A stretch of 9,206 bases of DNA, from contig JAAZVO010000092.1 of assembly GCA_018623405.1 (NCBI GenBank), positions 1-9,206 on the forward strand, read 5' to 3'. Source of the stretch: Crocinitomicaceae bacterium (GTDB lineage Bacteria > Bacteroidota > Bacteroidia > Flavobacteriales_G > Salibacteraceae). The translations under genes and the position numbers were made by a program. The notes under the pieces were generated by a model. It was not told the origin of the DNA. It made no database searches and saw nothing but the letters and a program-made list of their open reading frames with translations. Of this stretch, positions 1 to 7,182 are shown one piece after another; the stretch's first letter is position 1, and each line of letters opens with the position of its first letter.

Positions 1-232
1 CCTACTTGAAATTGAAAAACCCATAGCGGGAAAAGCTACTTTAAAAGGAGGAGCAGAATATCAATTTGCCGAAAAATTCTTTTTAAGGTTAGGGTTATCA
101 AATAGGCCGCTACAAAACAGTTTTGGCTTTGGAATAATGCTTGGCCACCTTAGGTTCGATTTGGCCGCACAATACGATCAAATTTTAGGCATTAACCCAC
201 AAGTGGGTTTAATTTTTCAACCTAAAGAATGA
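1..232 (+). CDS. C-terminal end of a probable outer-membrane beta-barrel protein (partial)
   Basis: An open frame enters from the left edge (first full codon at 2) and stops at TGA 230-232, leaving 76 residues visible. They alternate polar and hydrophobic/aromatic residues with glycine turns (GAEYQF, FFLRLGLSN, SFGFGIML, LRFDLAAQYD, PQVGLIFQP), as in the last strands of a membrane beta-barrel. No start, signal peptide or diagnostic domain is in the window, so the family is not assigned; PorV-like or other Bacteroidota barrel proteins with similar tails are possible. Its stop overlaps the next gene's start (ATGA, 229-232), so the two genes are almost certainly co-transcribed and translationally coupled, and may act together at the outer membrane. 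The coding call is firm; the function is inferred from composition only. Confidence 0.75.
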   Translation, partial: LLEIEKPIAGKATLKGGAEYQFAEKFFLRLGLSNRPLQNSFGFGIMLGHLRFDLAAQYDQILGINPQVGLIFQPKE

Positions 233-2307
233 AGTACTCAATAGCAATATTTTTTATTCTTTTAAGTTGGTCTCTTTTTGCCCAAAACCTTACCGAAGAA
301 CAAAAAAATAAGATTATTGAAGAACGCGTAGAGCTCATTATTCAAGATGGTGCCATTGATGACGCAGACTTTACCACTCTTTTTGATGATTTAGAAGATT
401 TTTTTGATGAACCTTTAAACCTCAACGAGGCAGAAAAAGAAGATTTTGAAGAGTTACACCTTCTCAAGGAAGCCCAAATAATTAATTTAATTAGATACAG
501 ACAGCAATACGGTCGTATATTTTCTGCCTTCGAGCTAGCTGCCATTGAAGGATTTGATAAAGCAACTATCTTAAATATATTACCCTTCGTAAGCTTTGAG
601 GCTGCTGAAAGTGAAAACAAAAATATAAGCTTAAAAAAAGTAGTTAAATACGGTAAAAGTGAATTAATAGTTAGGCATCAACGTGGCTTAGAATCTACCC
701 CAGCATATGAAACCCGAAATGATTCTTTGTTGAATGAAAACAAACAATTCTACGGATCCCAAGACAGAGTTTATCTTAGGTACAGGTATAAATTTAAAAA
801 GAATGTAAGTTTTGGTTTTACAGCAGAAAAAGATCCGGGAGAAGCAATTTTTGGCGAGTCGCAACCAAAAGGATTCGATTTTTACTCAGCCCATTTTGCA
901 CTTGCAGATATAGGAATAATAAAAAAAGCAATTGTTGGAGACTACCAATTCCAAGCCGGTCAAGGTCTTACATTTTGGAGTGGGTTTGGATATCGTAAAT
1001 CCCCGTTTATGCCTACCCAAACTAAAAGGTACGAAAGAGGTTTTGTACCCTACACCGCAAGCGAAGAAAACACTTTTCTCAGAGGAAGTGCAGTAACAAT
1101 TGGAAAAAACAATTGGGAAATTAGTGGCTTTTACAGCCAAAAACCTGTTGATGCAAATGCGTCATCGTTTAACGCCGATTCTTTAAGTGGAGAAATTGGA
1201 TTTACTTCATTGCTTACCTCCGGTTTTCATAGAACGCCAAATGAGTTAGCCGATAAAGACCTAATTACTGAAACCATTTTTGGTGGCAGGGCACGCATAA
1301 AATTTGATAAGTTTTCGGTAGGAATAACTCACTCACAAATAGATTATGGGGGCAACTTTACTCCCAACCTACAGCTTTACCAAAGCTTACAAAATGCAAC
1401 AGGTAAATGGGCAAACACAGGTTTAGATTACGACCTTTTGCTTGGAAAATTTAATTTCTATGGGGAGCTATCAAGTTCAGACAATGGCAGTTTGGCCTAC
1501 CTTACGGGATTAACCGCTTACCTAAACGAGCTTTTTACGGTTAATTTACTTGCAAGAGATTACCCTACAAATTTTCAATCTTTAAGAAGTAATGCCTTTG
1601 GCGAACGATCTACCAATTACAATGAAAAAGGAATATACTCCTCAATAGATTTCACTCCCGCTAAAGGTTTAACAATGGGAGCTTACTATGACATATACCG
1701 TTTCCCATGGCTTTCATTTCAAAAAAATGGTCCTACAATAGGTGCTGAATTTGGCGGAAATGCTATCTATAAATTCAATAAATACAACTTTATTACTTTA
1801 ATGTATAGAACCGAAACTGATGAAGAAAACAGCTCAAACGAAGAAGTAATTAGAAAATTAACCACAGAAAAGTTAGATCAATACAGAATTCAATTTGATT
1901 ACAGAATTTTAAAAAACTTAAGGTTTAGAACAAGACTTGAGTTACGAAACTTCGAAAAAGAAAATGTTTCATCAAATGGTTTTATGATGTATCAAGATTT
2001 GTATTGGGATGTTAATGAAAAATTGAATTTTAAAACCCGATTTGCTCTTTTTAATACGGAAAGCTACGATTCAAGGATTTATGCATATGAAAATGATATG
2101 CGTTATCAGTTTACAGTTCCTGCCTATTCAGATGAAGGCTCCAGGTTTTATGTATTAGTAAATTATAAACCAGCCCCGCGTGTTACCTTATCGTTAAGGT
2201 ATGCCCAAACTTATTGGGTTGATGAAAGAACAATAGGCACTGGCACAGATAGCTACACAGGAAATACAAGAAGCGAAATAAAATCGCAGCTTATCGCCAA
2301 GTTCTAG
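229..2307 (+). CDS. Exported helix-hairpin-helix protein with a C-terminal outer-membrane beta-barrel-like region
   Basis: 692 residues from ATG 229, which overlaps the upstream stop. Residues 1-18 form a Sec signal peptide ending LFA before QN. An acidic segment (about 40-61) leads into a ComEA-like helix-hairpin-helix unit at about 63-122: the LNLNEAEKEDFEEL opening, RYRQQYG in the middle, then FELAAIEGFDKATI and LPFV. The glycine-rich first hairpin of true ComEA (GIG-type) is replaced by HLLKEAQ; the second hairpin keeps IEGFDKA. From about 140 to the end the chain is rich in short amphipathic strands with aromatic girdles and ends in Phe, as outer-membrane barrels do. Proteins with this layout are widespread in Bacteroidota and are annotated only by their HhH domain. 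The DNA- or protein-binding role is not established; a link to DNA uptake would be inference. The HhH call is strong, the barrel call moderate. Confidence 0.85.
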   Translation: MKYSIAIFFILLSWSLFAQNLTEEQKNKIIEERVELIIQDGAIDDADFTTLFDDLEDFFDEPLNLNEAEKEDFEELHLLKEAQIINLIRYRQQYGRIFSAFELAAIEGFDKATILNILPFVSFEAAESENKNISLKKVVKYGKSELIVRHQRGLESTPAYETRNDSLLNENKQFYGSQDRVYLRYRYKFKKNVSFGFTAEKDPGEAIFGESQPKGFDFYSAHFALADIGIIKKAIVGDYQFQAGQGLTFWSGFGYRKSPFMPTQTKRYERGFVPYTASEENTFLRGSAVTIGKNNWEISGFYSQKPVDANASSFNADSLSGEIGFTSLLTSGFHRTPNELADKDLITETIFGGRARIKFDKFSVGITHSQIDYGGNFTPNLQLYQSLQNATGKWANTGLDYDLLLGKFNFYGELSSSDNGSLAYLTGLTAYLNELFTVNLLARDYPTNFQSLRSNAFGERSTNYNEKGIYSSIDFTPAKGLTMGAYYDIYRFPWLSFQKNGPTIGAEFGGNAIYKFNKYNFITLMYRTETDEENSSNEEVIRKLTTEKLDQYRIQFDYRILKNLRFRTRLELRNFEKENVSSNGFMMYQDLYWDVNEKLNFKTRFALFNTESYDSRIYAYENDMRYQFTVPAYSDEGSRFYVLVNYKPAPRVTLSLRYAQTYWVDERTIGTGTDSYTGNTRSEIKSQLIAKF

Positions 2308-2313
2308 TTTAGG

Positions 2314-2331
2314 TGATGAGTATCATTTTTT
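2314..2331 (+). terminator. Weak possible terminator after the HhH gene
   Basis: A 4-bp stem (TGAT 2314-2317 with ATCA 2322-2325, loop GAGT) is followed by six T at 2326-2331, just 7 nt past the stop codon. The stem is short and AT-rich, so it is only a tentative terminator. The rest of 2308-2390 shows nothing else recognisable. Confidence 0.25.
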
Positions 2332-2390
2332 AAAGCTTAACTTCTGCCTTATTTCGTAAAAAATTCTAAAAACCAATAAGAATAAACTAA

Positions 2391-2417
2391 TTGTAAAAAG
2401 TACACTTACTATATTTG
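2391..2417 (+). promoter_or_regulatory. Candidate Bacteroidota-type promoter of gapA
   Basis: TATATTTG at 2410-2417 matches the phylum's -7 element TAnnTTTG exactly. TTG at 2391-2393 could be the -33 element, but the gap is 16 nt, slightly short of the usual 17-23. Transcription would start about 2422-2424, giving a leader of roughly 16-18 nt before ATG 2440. The leader is A/T-rich with no Shine-Dalgarno, as is normal in this phylum. Position and -7 match support it; the -33 element is weak. Confidence 0.5.
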
Positions 2418-2439
2418 AATCTTCAAACTAATAATTATT

Positions 2440-3426
2440 ATGAAAAAAATTGCCATTAACGGATTTGGAAGAATTGGAAGATTAGCCTTCCGTCAACTAA
2501 TAACAAATGAAAACATTGAGGTAACAGCCATCAATGATTTAACTGATGCAGGTACACTTGCTCATCTTTTAAAGTATGACTCAACTCAAGGAAAATTTAA
2601 TGGAACTGTGGCTGTTGGCGATGGAGTGCTAACCGTAAATGGAAAAAGCATTAAAATATTTGCTGAAATGGATCCAGCTAAGTTACCTTGGGCCGAACTT
2701 GGTATTGATATGGTGCTTGAGTGTACCGGTAGATTTGTATCTGAAGAAGGTGCAGGAAAACATTTAACTGCCGGAGCTAAAAAAGTTCAAATTTCTGCCC
2801 CTGCAAAAGGCAATGTTCCTACTGTTGTAATGGGTGTAAACGACGATTCTTTAGGCGATGATGTAAAAATATTTTCAAACGCATCTTGTACCACAAATTG
2901 CTTAGCTCCAATGGCTAAAGTACTGCATGACAATATTGGAATTGAAAAAGGTCATATCACTACAGTACATGCCTACACAATGGACCAAAAACTTCAAGAT
3001 GCTCCTCACAAAGACTTAAGAAGAGCAAGAGCAGGTGCTTATTCAATTATACCTACTACAACAGGTGCCGCTAGAGCAGTTGGAAAAGTTATTCCTGAGT
3101 TAAATGGCAAATTAGATGGTAATGCTGTAAGAGTTCCAATTCCCGATGGTTCTTTAACCGACTTTACTGCAGTTTTAAAAAGAGATACTACAATTGAAGA
3201 GGTAAATAACCTAATGAAAGAAGCAGCAAATGGTCATTTTAAAGGTATCATGGAATATTCTGAAGAGCCACTAGTTTCTATTGATATTGTAGGAAACAAT
3301 CATTCTGTAATTTTTGATGCTCCATTAACTACCGTAAACGGCAACCTTATTAAAGTTGTAGGTTGGTATGATAACGAAATGGGCTATGCAAGCAGATTAG
3401 TTGATATGACTTTAAAGTATGCATAA
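2440..3426 (+). CDS. gapA: Type I glyceraldehyde-3-phosphate dehydrogenase (NAD-dependent)
   Basis: 328 residues, slightly short of the usual 330-340 but complete. The enzyme oxidises glyceraldehyde-3-phosphate to 1,3-bisphosphoglycerate with NAD+ and phosphate in cytoplasmic glycolysis (reversible in gluconeogenesis). Visible signatures: Rossmann P-loop NGFGRIGR at 7-14; Asp33 in INDLTD, which fits NAD preference; catalytic Cys150 in the family signature ASCTTNCLAP; His177 in TTVHAYT, which activates the cysteine; substrate-phosphate segments TTTGAARAVGKV and RVPIPDGSLTD; and the C-terminal WYDNEMGYASR. One small variation is TMDQ where many homologues have TNDQ. It stands alone, with its own candidate promoter and a strong intrinsic terminator, so it is probably a monocistronic, highly expressed gene. 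The start ATG 2440 aligns with the universal N-terminus of the family. Confidence 0.98.
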   Translation: MKKIAINGFGRIGRLAFRQLITNENIEVTAINDLTDAGTLAHLLKYDSTQGKFNGTVAVGDGVLTVNGKSIKIFAEMDPAKLPWAELGIDMVLECTGRFVSEEGAGKHLTAGAKKVQISAPAKGNVPTVVMGVNDDSLGDDVKIFSNASCTTNCLAPMAKVLHDNIGIEKGHITTVHAYTMDQKLQDAPHKDLRRARAGAYSIIPTTTGAARAVGKVIPELNGKLDGNAVRVPIPDGSLTDFTAVLKRDTTIEEVNNLMKEAANGHFKGIMEYSEEPLVSIDIVGNNHSVIFDAPLTTVNGNLIKVVGWYDNEMGYASRLVDMTLKYA

Positions 3427-3448
3427 ACAACTTTGAATATTTAAAAAC

Positions 3449-3481
3449 AAATCCCTCTTGGAAACAAGGGGGATTTTTTTT
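3449..3481 (+). terminator. Strong intrinsic terminator of gapA
   Basis: A 10-bp stem (3451-3460 with 3465-3474, one G.U pair), extendable by two A-T pairs, closes a GAAA (GNRA) tetraloop at 3461-3464 and runs into eight T at 3474-3481. It lies 22 nt past the gapA stop codon. The next gene starts only 17 nt after the T-run. Confidence 0.93.
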
Positions 3482-3498
3482 GGTTATACCTTTACAAG

Positions 3499-4344
3499 GT
3501 GAAAAAACTTACGCTACTCATTTTTCTTTTTCCCTTTTTCTCAATTGGAAAATGTATATCTGATACTTTGTTTATCAACAGAGGAATTTTGCAAATTGAA
3601 AACCAACTTGTAAAGGTTACTCAATTTAACTACAACACTATTTTTGATACGGTAGAGGCCTACCCATCTGTTGGAGCAGCAGATACTTTAATGCTTACCA
3701 TTTTCAATAATACCTCAACCAACCAAAGCATATTTTTTGAGCATACCAATTCGGCTAAAGAAGTAAATCCAAAAAGCTTTGCAAAAGTTGCAGTTTGGAA
3801 AATGCCGGGAAAAAGAACAGTTCCATTTTATTCAGCTAACAAAACTCAAAAATACCTAGGCCTATCATCTGCCATAATTTTTAATAACTCAAACGAGAAA
3901 GCTTTTTTTTGGAACCTGAGGGAATATGACGAATCTATAAATCAACAATATTTCGAGGGAGCTAACCTCAACTTTTCAAACTATATTCCTGATGTTTTTA
4001 CAATAAACTCGAAAGTACACACCATTTATAAAGCTAACCAGATGGCAATGGTATTGGGAAACGTTGGAGATTCAATTTATATCGATATTCTAAACTCAGG
4101 TTTAATGTTTCATTCGGTTCATTTTCATGGTTATCATGTTAAAATTATTGAATCTAATAAGTCAAATGAAATGATTGGGTGGGATAAAGACAGTTTTCCT
4201 ATTGATCCGGGTGAATTAATAAGTGTTCTATTGGTTCCGCACCAACCGGGACTTTATCCTGTGCACGACCATAATTTAAAAGCAGTTACCATTGGTGGTA
4301 ATTATCCGGGTGGAATGATTGCAATGCTAAAAATAGAGCCTTGA
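3499..4344 (+). CDS. Exported cupredoxin protein resembling the C-terminal half of a multicopper oxidase, without type 1 copper ligands
   Basis: 281 residues from GTG 3499; no in-frame ATG lies upstream, and this start gives a proper signal peptide (KK, then LTLLIFLFPFF, cut near residue 20-22). Residues about 25-150 look like a degenerate cupredoxin fold (LMLTIFNNTS, with FEHTN where HWHG is usual). Residues about 165-281 match a multicopper-oxidase C-terminal domain: HSVHFHGYH (His205, 208, 210, 213), DPGELISVLL, then PHQPGLYPVHDH (His256, 258) and GGM (Met273). The HxH pairs that bind type 2/type 3 copper are kept, but the HCH cysteine is Asp257 and the following type 1 His is missing, so this chain cannot hold blue copper alone. 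It overlaps the next gene by 4 bp; the pair together supplies a full ligand set. Substrate unknown. It could instead be a non-enzymatic copper-binding protein. Confidence 0.85.
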   Translation: MKKLTLLIFLFPFFSIGKCISDTLFINRGILQIENQLVKVTQFNYNTIFDTVEAYPSVGAADTLMLTIFNNTSTNQSIFFEHTNSAKEVNPKSFAKVAVWKMPGKRTVPFYSANKTQKYLGLSSAIIFNNSNEKAFFWNLREYDESINQQYFEGANLNFSNYIPDVFTINSKVHTIYKANQMAMVLGNVGDSIYIDILNSGLMFHSVHFHGYHVKIIESNKSNEMIGWDKDSFPIDPGELISVLLVPHQPGLYPVHDHNLKAVTIGGNYPGGMIAMLKIEP

Positions 4345-5504
4345 GAGTTATTATTTCTATATTATTCATTTTGGCTGCAGCAAATTGTTTTGCACAAAAA
4401 GTGTACTACGAGCTAGATATGAAAATGGATGGAACACATAAGCTATATACAGATGAAATCACAAATATTTGGGGTTTTAGCTTTAGGGCCAAAGAAGGAG
4501 AAATTCCATTAACTCTGCCCTCGCCCACTTTAACTGCCACTGAAGGAGATACAGTTGTGGTTATGGTTGTAAATCCATCAAACGAAGGGCATACCATTCA
4601 TTGGCATGGATTAGATGTTGATCAGGCAAATGATGGAGTTCCACATACTTCTCAATATGTATTACATGGCGATACTTTTACTTATCGGTTTATTGCTCCG
4701 CACGCAGGAAACTACATTTATCACTGCCACGTAACCACAACATTACATTTAATGATGGGTATGTATGGTAGCTTTATAGTATATCCTAAACAAGGAAATA
4801 ATTTCCTATATGAAAATGGCCCAAGCTATGAAAAAGACTATGCTTTTTTAGGTTCGGAGTTAGATAAATCTTGGACAGATGATTTTAAAGAAGGCGGTGC
4901 GTTAAACGAGTTTTCGCCTACCCACTTTTTACTAAATGGATTGGAAAAGAATCAACTTTTTGATGATTCAACTCAAATAATTCAGTTAGAAAAGGGAAAA
5001 AGGGTTGGTTTAAGACTGCTGAATATTGGTTTTTCTATTCATCGTTACACTTTTCCTAGTGATGTAACAGCGTTGGTATATACTTCTGATGGGCGTAAAT
5101 TACCCAAACCATTTTTGGTAAATACTTTAGAACTTTATCCGGGCGAGCGATACGGTATAATTCTTTCTTCCTCAAAAAATGTTACTGACTACATTGAGGT
5201 AGATTATTTAGATATGTATAATAAAGCACAGCAATCGCGTAACTATATTGGTATCAACTCTGAAAATTTTCCTCTGCTTAGCTCTGAAAAATTATTTGAA
5301 CCTAAGCCCTTTATTTCCCCGAACCCTGCTAGTGACTTTATTCGATTAAACGAATTGCCTTCTAATAATGTAATGATTTATGACAGCAAGGGAAAGTTAG
5401 TTGACGAAGTTTCACCCCAAATAAATATTGATGTTAGCCGGCTAAAATCAGGTCTTTACTTTTTATGGGTAGATGGTCAAAAACTCCCATTTGTAAAAAG
5501 TTAA
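4341..5504 (+). CDS. Secreted multicopper oxidase-like protein (N-terminal-type copper domain) with T9SS sorting domain
   Basis: 387 residues from TTG 4341, overlapping the upstream TGA (TTGA). The next in-frame ATG is at residue 27 and would remove the signal peptide (residues 1-19, ending CFA before QK), so TTG is preferred. Domain 1 (about 55-150): PTLTATEGDTV, then HTIHWHG (His84, 87, 89) and YHCHVTTTLHLMMGM (His128, Cys129, His130, His136, Met141). This carries two HxH pairs for a type 2/3 cluster and a complete type 1 set (His84, Cys129, His136, Met141). Domain 2 (about 165-300) is a cupredoxin-like fold without ligands (FLLNGLEKNQ, VGLRLLNIGFSIHRYTF, ELYPGERYGIIL). Residues about 319-387 are a T9SS type A sorting domain (SPNPASDFI, MIYDSKGKLV, LKSGLYFLWV, end FVKS), predicting export through the outer membrane and surface attachment or release. 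Substrate unknown; metal ion or phenol oxidation would be a guess. Confidence 0.92.
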   Translation: MRVIISILFILAAANCFAQKVYYELDMKMDGTHKLYTDEITNIWGFSFRAKEGEIPLTLPSPTLTATEGDTVVVMVVNPSNEGHTIHWHGLDVDQANDGVPHTSQYVLHGDTFTYRFIAPHAGNYIYHCHVTTTLHLMMGMYGSFIVYPKQGNNFLYENGPSYEKDYAFLGSELDKSWTDDFKEGGALNEFSPTHFLLNGLEKNQLFDDSTQIIQLEKGKRVGLRLLNIGFSIHRYTFPSDVTALVYTSDGRKLPKPFLVNTLELYPGERYGIILSSSKNVTDYIEVDYLDMYNKAQQSRNYIGINSENFPLLSSEKLFEPKPFISPNPASDFIRLNELPSNNVMIYDSKGKLVDEVSPQINIDVSRLKSGLYFLWVDGQKLPFVKS

Positions 5505-5507
5505 AAT

Positions 5508-6425
5508 TTAGGATACCAAAAGAAATTTTTCTTGTTTTAATTCCTGCTCTCCATCCCACCTGTAAGCAGTTAAACCTCCTGTTCTAACAACACAAAAATC
5601 TACACAACAAATATTTTTTGTGAGCAAATATGGTTGCTCTGCCTTTAAGCAATAATGACCTAAAAATAAAGGCGGCTCATTTTTAGAATAAGAAATAAAA
5701 TGACCATACTTTTTGGGGTCTAACTCTACATCAGGTAGTTTATCAGCATCTTTTGTGGCTACTTCTTTTATCGTTTTGCCTTCAGGTTTTTCCCACCACT
5801 TTACCCTTAAATTTTTTCTTTTTGTACCATCTGTATCTGAAAGAAAAAAGCCTTTAGGCAAAGGAACCTCAACGCCTTTTAAAATACATTCAAGGGCTTT
5901 ATGTTCTTTTGTAGTTTTATTATTTGATAGTTGAAGTAATTCATTGGTTAATCTGTTTTCAGGGTAGTGTTTTTTTAACCAATCTACCCATTTTTGATCC
6001 CAAGCTGCATGTATAACCCTTAGGCCTTCTATCTCTAAAAAAAGAGGAAGTGTTTGAAACCAATCCAAATATTTTTGAAGTTTCTTTTGGCTATCATCAA
6101 AAGCTTTTAAGCTAGATTTAACTTGCCTCATATTTTTTATAGAATGAGGCCTAAGAAACCTTCCATTTTCGCCTCTTGTAAAAAAAGAAACTAAATTGTA
6201 TTCATGGTTTCCAAGAATAGTTAATGCACTATTTTCTTCAACCATGTGTTTCACCATTTTTAAAACCCTTTTTACATCTGGACCCCGATCTACAAAATCT
6301 CCTAAAAAAATTGCCTTCCTATTGTCATGATGAAAAACACCAAACCTCTTTTTATAACCTAACTTTTGAAGTAGGTTTTCTAGTTCATCTGCGTAACCAT
6401 GTACATCGCCAATAATATCATACAT
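5508..6425 (-). CDS. Calcineurin-like metallophosphoesterase (PPP/PrpE/ApaH-like)
   Basis: 305 residues from ATG 6425-6423, giving MYDIIGDVHG, the normal N-terminus of this family. An upstream GTG at 6497 would add 24 residues overlapping the previous gene and is rejected. All metal-binding blocks are present: GDVHG (6-10), GDFVDRGPD (42-50), GNHEYN (72-77), IHAAWD (138-143) and GHYCL (256-260), so a two-metal phosphatase active site is expected. The C-terminal block CCVDFCVVRTGGLTAYRW resembles cytoplasmic PrpE/ApaH-like phosphatases. The substrate (phosphoprotein, dinucleoside polyphosphate or other) cannot be read from sequence. No signal peptide, so probably cytoplasmic. Its start overlaps the lipoprotein stop by 8 bp (ATGTATGA), indicating one operon. 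It converges on the multicopper-oxidase gene with only 3 bp between the stop codons. Confidence 0.9.
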   Translation of the reverse strand: MYDIIGDVHGYADELENLLQKLGYKKRFGVFHHDNRKAIFLGDFVDRGPDVKRVLKMVKHMVEENSALTILGNHEYNLVSFFTRGENGRFLRPHSIKNMRQVKSSLKAFDDSQKKLQKYLDWFQTLPLFLEIEGLRVIHAAWDQKWVDWLKKHYPENRLTNELLQLSNNKTTKEHKALECILKGVEVPLPKGFFLSDTDGTKRKNLRVKWWEKPEGKTIKEVATKDADKLPDVELDPKKYGHFISYSKNEPPLFLGHYCLKAEQPYLLTKNICCVDFCVVRTGGLTAYRWDGEQELKQEKFLLVS

Positions 6426-7179
6426 TGCTAGATGGCTTTTTAATAAGGTCTGCTTCTTTAAGTGCAGTATTTTTGATAAAAATTGTTTCACTTCCACAGG
6501 TGTAGGCTCCTAAATCATAATCGTTAAAAGCAATTCCCAACTCATGAAGATTAACAAAAAACAAGGTGTATTCTTTAGAAATAGAAGGTACTTCACAAAA
6601 TTCAGCATCAATATGCTTGGATAACAACTTTACTAATGCATCTTCTTTTGTAGAGGTTGAAAGGTCGATTACCTCACCTAATGAAACCATTTTTTTTAGT
6701 TTTTTACTGTAATTAAATGCATGCCTAGTTGTATTACCATGAGCACCTAAACCGAACTCATATATGGTAATAAGTAAACTAAAATAATTAGGAGTTTCGG
6801 ATATTTGATAATCTAACTGTGAGGTAAATTTTGCAGTGTTTTCGTTTTTAGATAACTTATTATCAGCTAAATAATTATCTACAATTTCTCTTTTATCATT
6901 TAAATCATCACCTAAGTATTGGTTTTTAATGGAATTAATTAACTCCTCAATACCATCATTAATTTCATTTTTAGCACTTCCATCAATTAGTACTTGTGGG
7001 TATTCTAATTTAACATCAACGTAATAATTCTTCTTTTGGAAACTGAGTTTGTTGGTTTCTATCGAAATATCAGATTTTTCTTGTGTTTGATTTGCCTTAT
7101 TCTCACCATTATTTGAGGGAGCATCACAGGATATTAGCCAAGCAATAAGGAAAACCCAAATGAATATTTTTTTTGCCAT
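6418..7179 (-). CDS. RsiV-like DUF3298-domain lipoprotein
   Basis: 253 residues from ATG 7179-7177, which gives a classic lipoprotein signal: MAKK, hydrophobic IFIWVFLIAWL, lipobox LISC with Cys18 as the lipidation site, then a polar linker (about 19-40). A TTG at 7212 would add 11 residues before the signal and is less likely. The mature part matches the DUF4163/DUF3298 arrangement known from RsiV and PdaC: an N-terminal alpha/beta part (YYVDVKLEYPQV, about 50-60), then YFSLLITIYEFGLGAHGN with SKKLKKMVSLGEVIDL, and ELGIAFNDYDLGAYTCG near the C-terminus. RsiV is an anti-sigma factor that binds lysozyme; here there is no cytoplasmic anti-sigma segment and no sigma-factor gene nearby, so only the extracytoplasmic fold is shared and the role is unknown. 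Likely anchored to a membrane facing the periplasm. Co-transcribed with the downstream phosphoesterase. Confidence 0.85.
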   Translation of the reverse strand: MAKKIFIWVFLIAWLISCDAPSNNGENKANQTQEKSDISIETNKLSFQKKNYYVDVKLEYPQVLIDGSAKNEINDGIEELINSIKNQYLGDDLNDKREIVDNYLADNKLSKNENTAKFTSQLDYQISETPNYFSLLITIYEFGLGAHGNTTRHAFNYSKKLKKMVSLGEVIDLSTSTKEDALVKLLSKHIDAEFCEVPSISKEYTLFFVNLHELGIAFNDYDLGAYTCGSETIFIKNTALKEADLIKKPSSNV

Positions 7180-7182
7180 ACC

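Noticed and set aside
4341..5504. Reading the two oxidase genes as one gene broken by a frameshift
   Set aside because: Each has its own signal peptide, the domain order is reversed relative to a normal oxidase, and the downstream gene has its own T9SS tail.
5500..5540. Bidirectional terminator between the convergent oxidase and phosphoesterase genes
   Set aside because: Only 3 bp lie between the stops, and the nearby AAGAAA/TTTCTT pairing is all A-T and lies inside the phosphoesterase coding region.
6426..6497. 24-residue N-terminal extension of the phosphoesterase from GTG 6497
   Set aside because: It would overlap the lipoprotein gene by 80 bp, and the family begins at the GDVHG strand, which ATG 6425 reproduces exactly.
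6418..7179. A complete RsiV-type anti-sigma factor system
   Set aside because: There is no cytoplasmic sigma-binding segment, the protein is a lipoprotein, and no sigma-factor gene is adjacent; only the DUF3298-type domain is supported.
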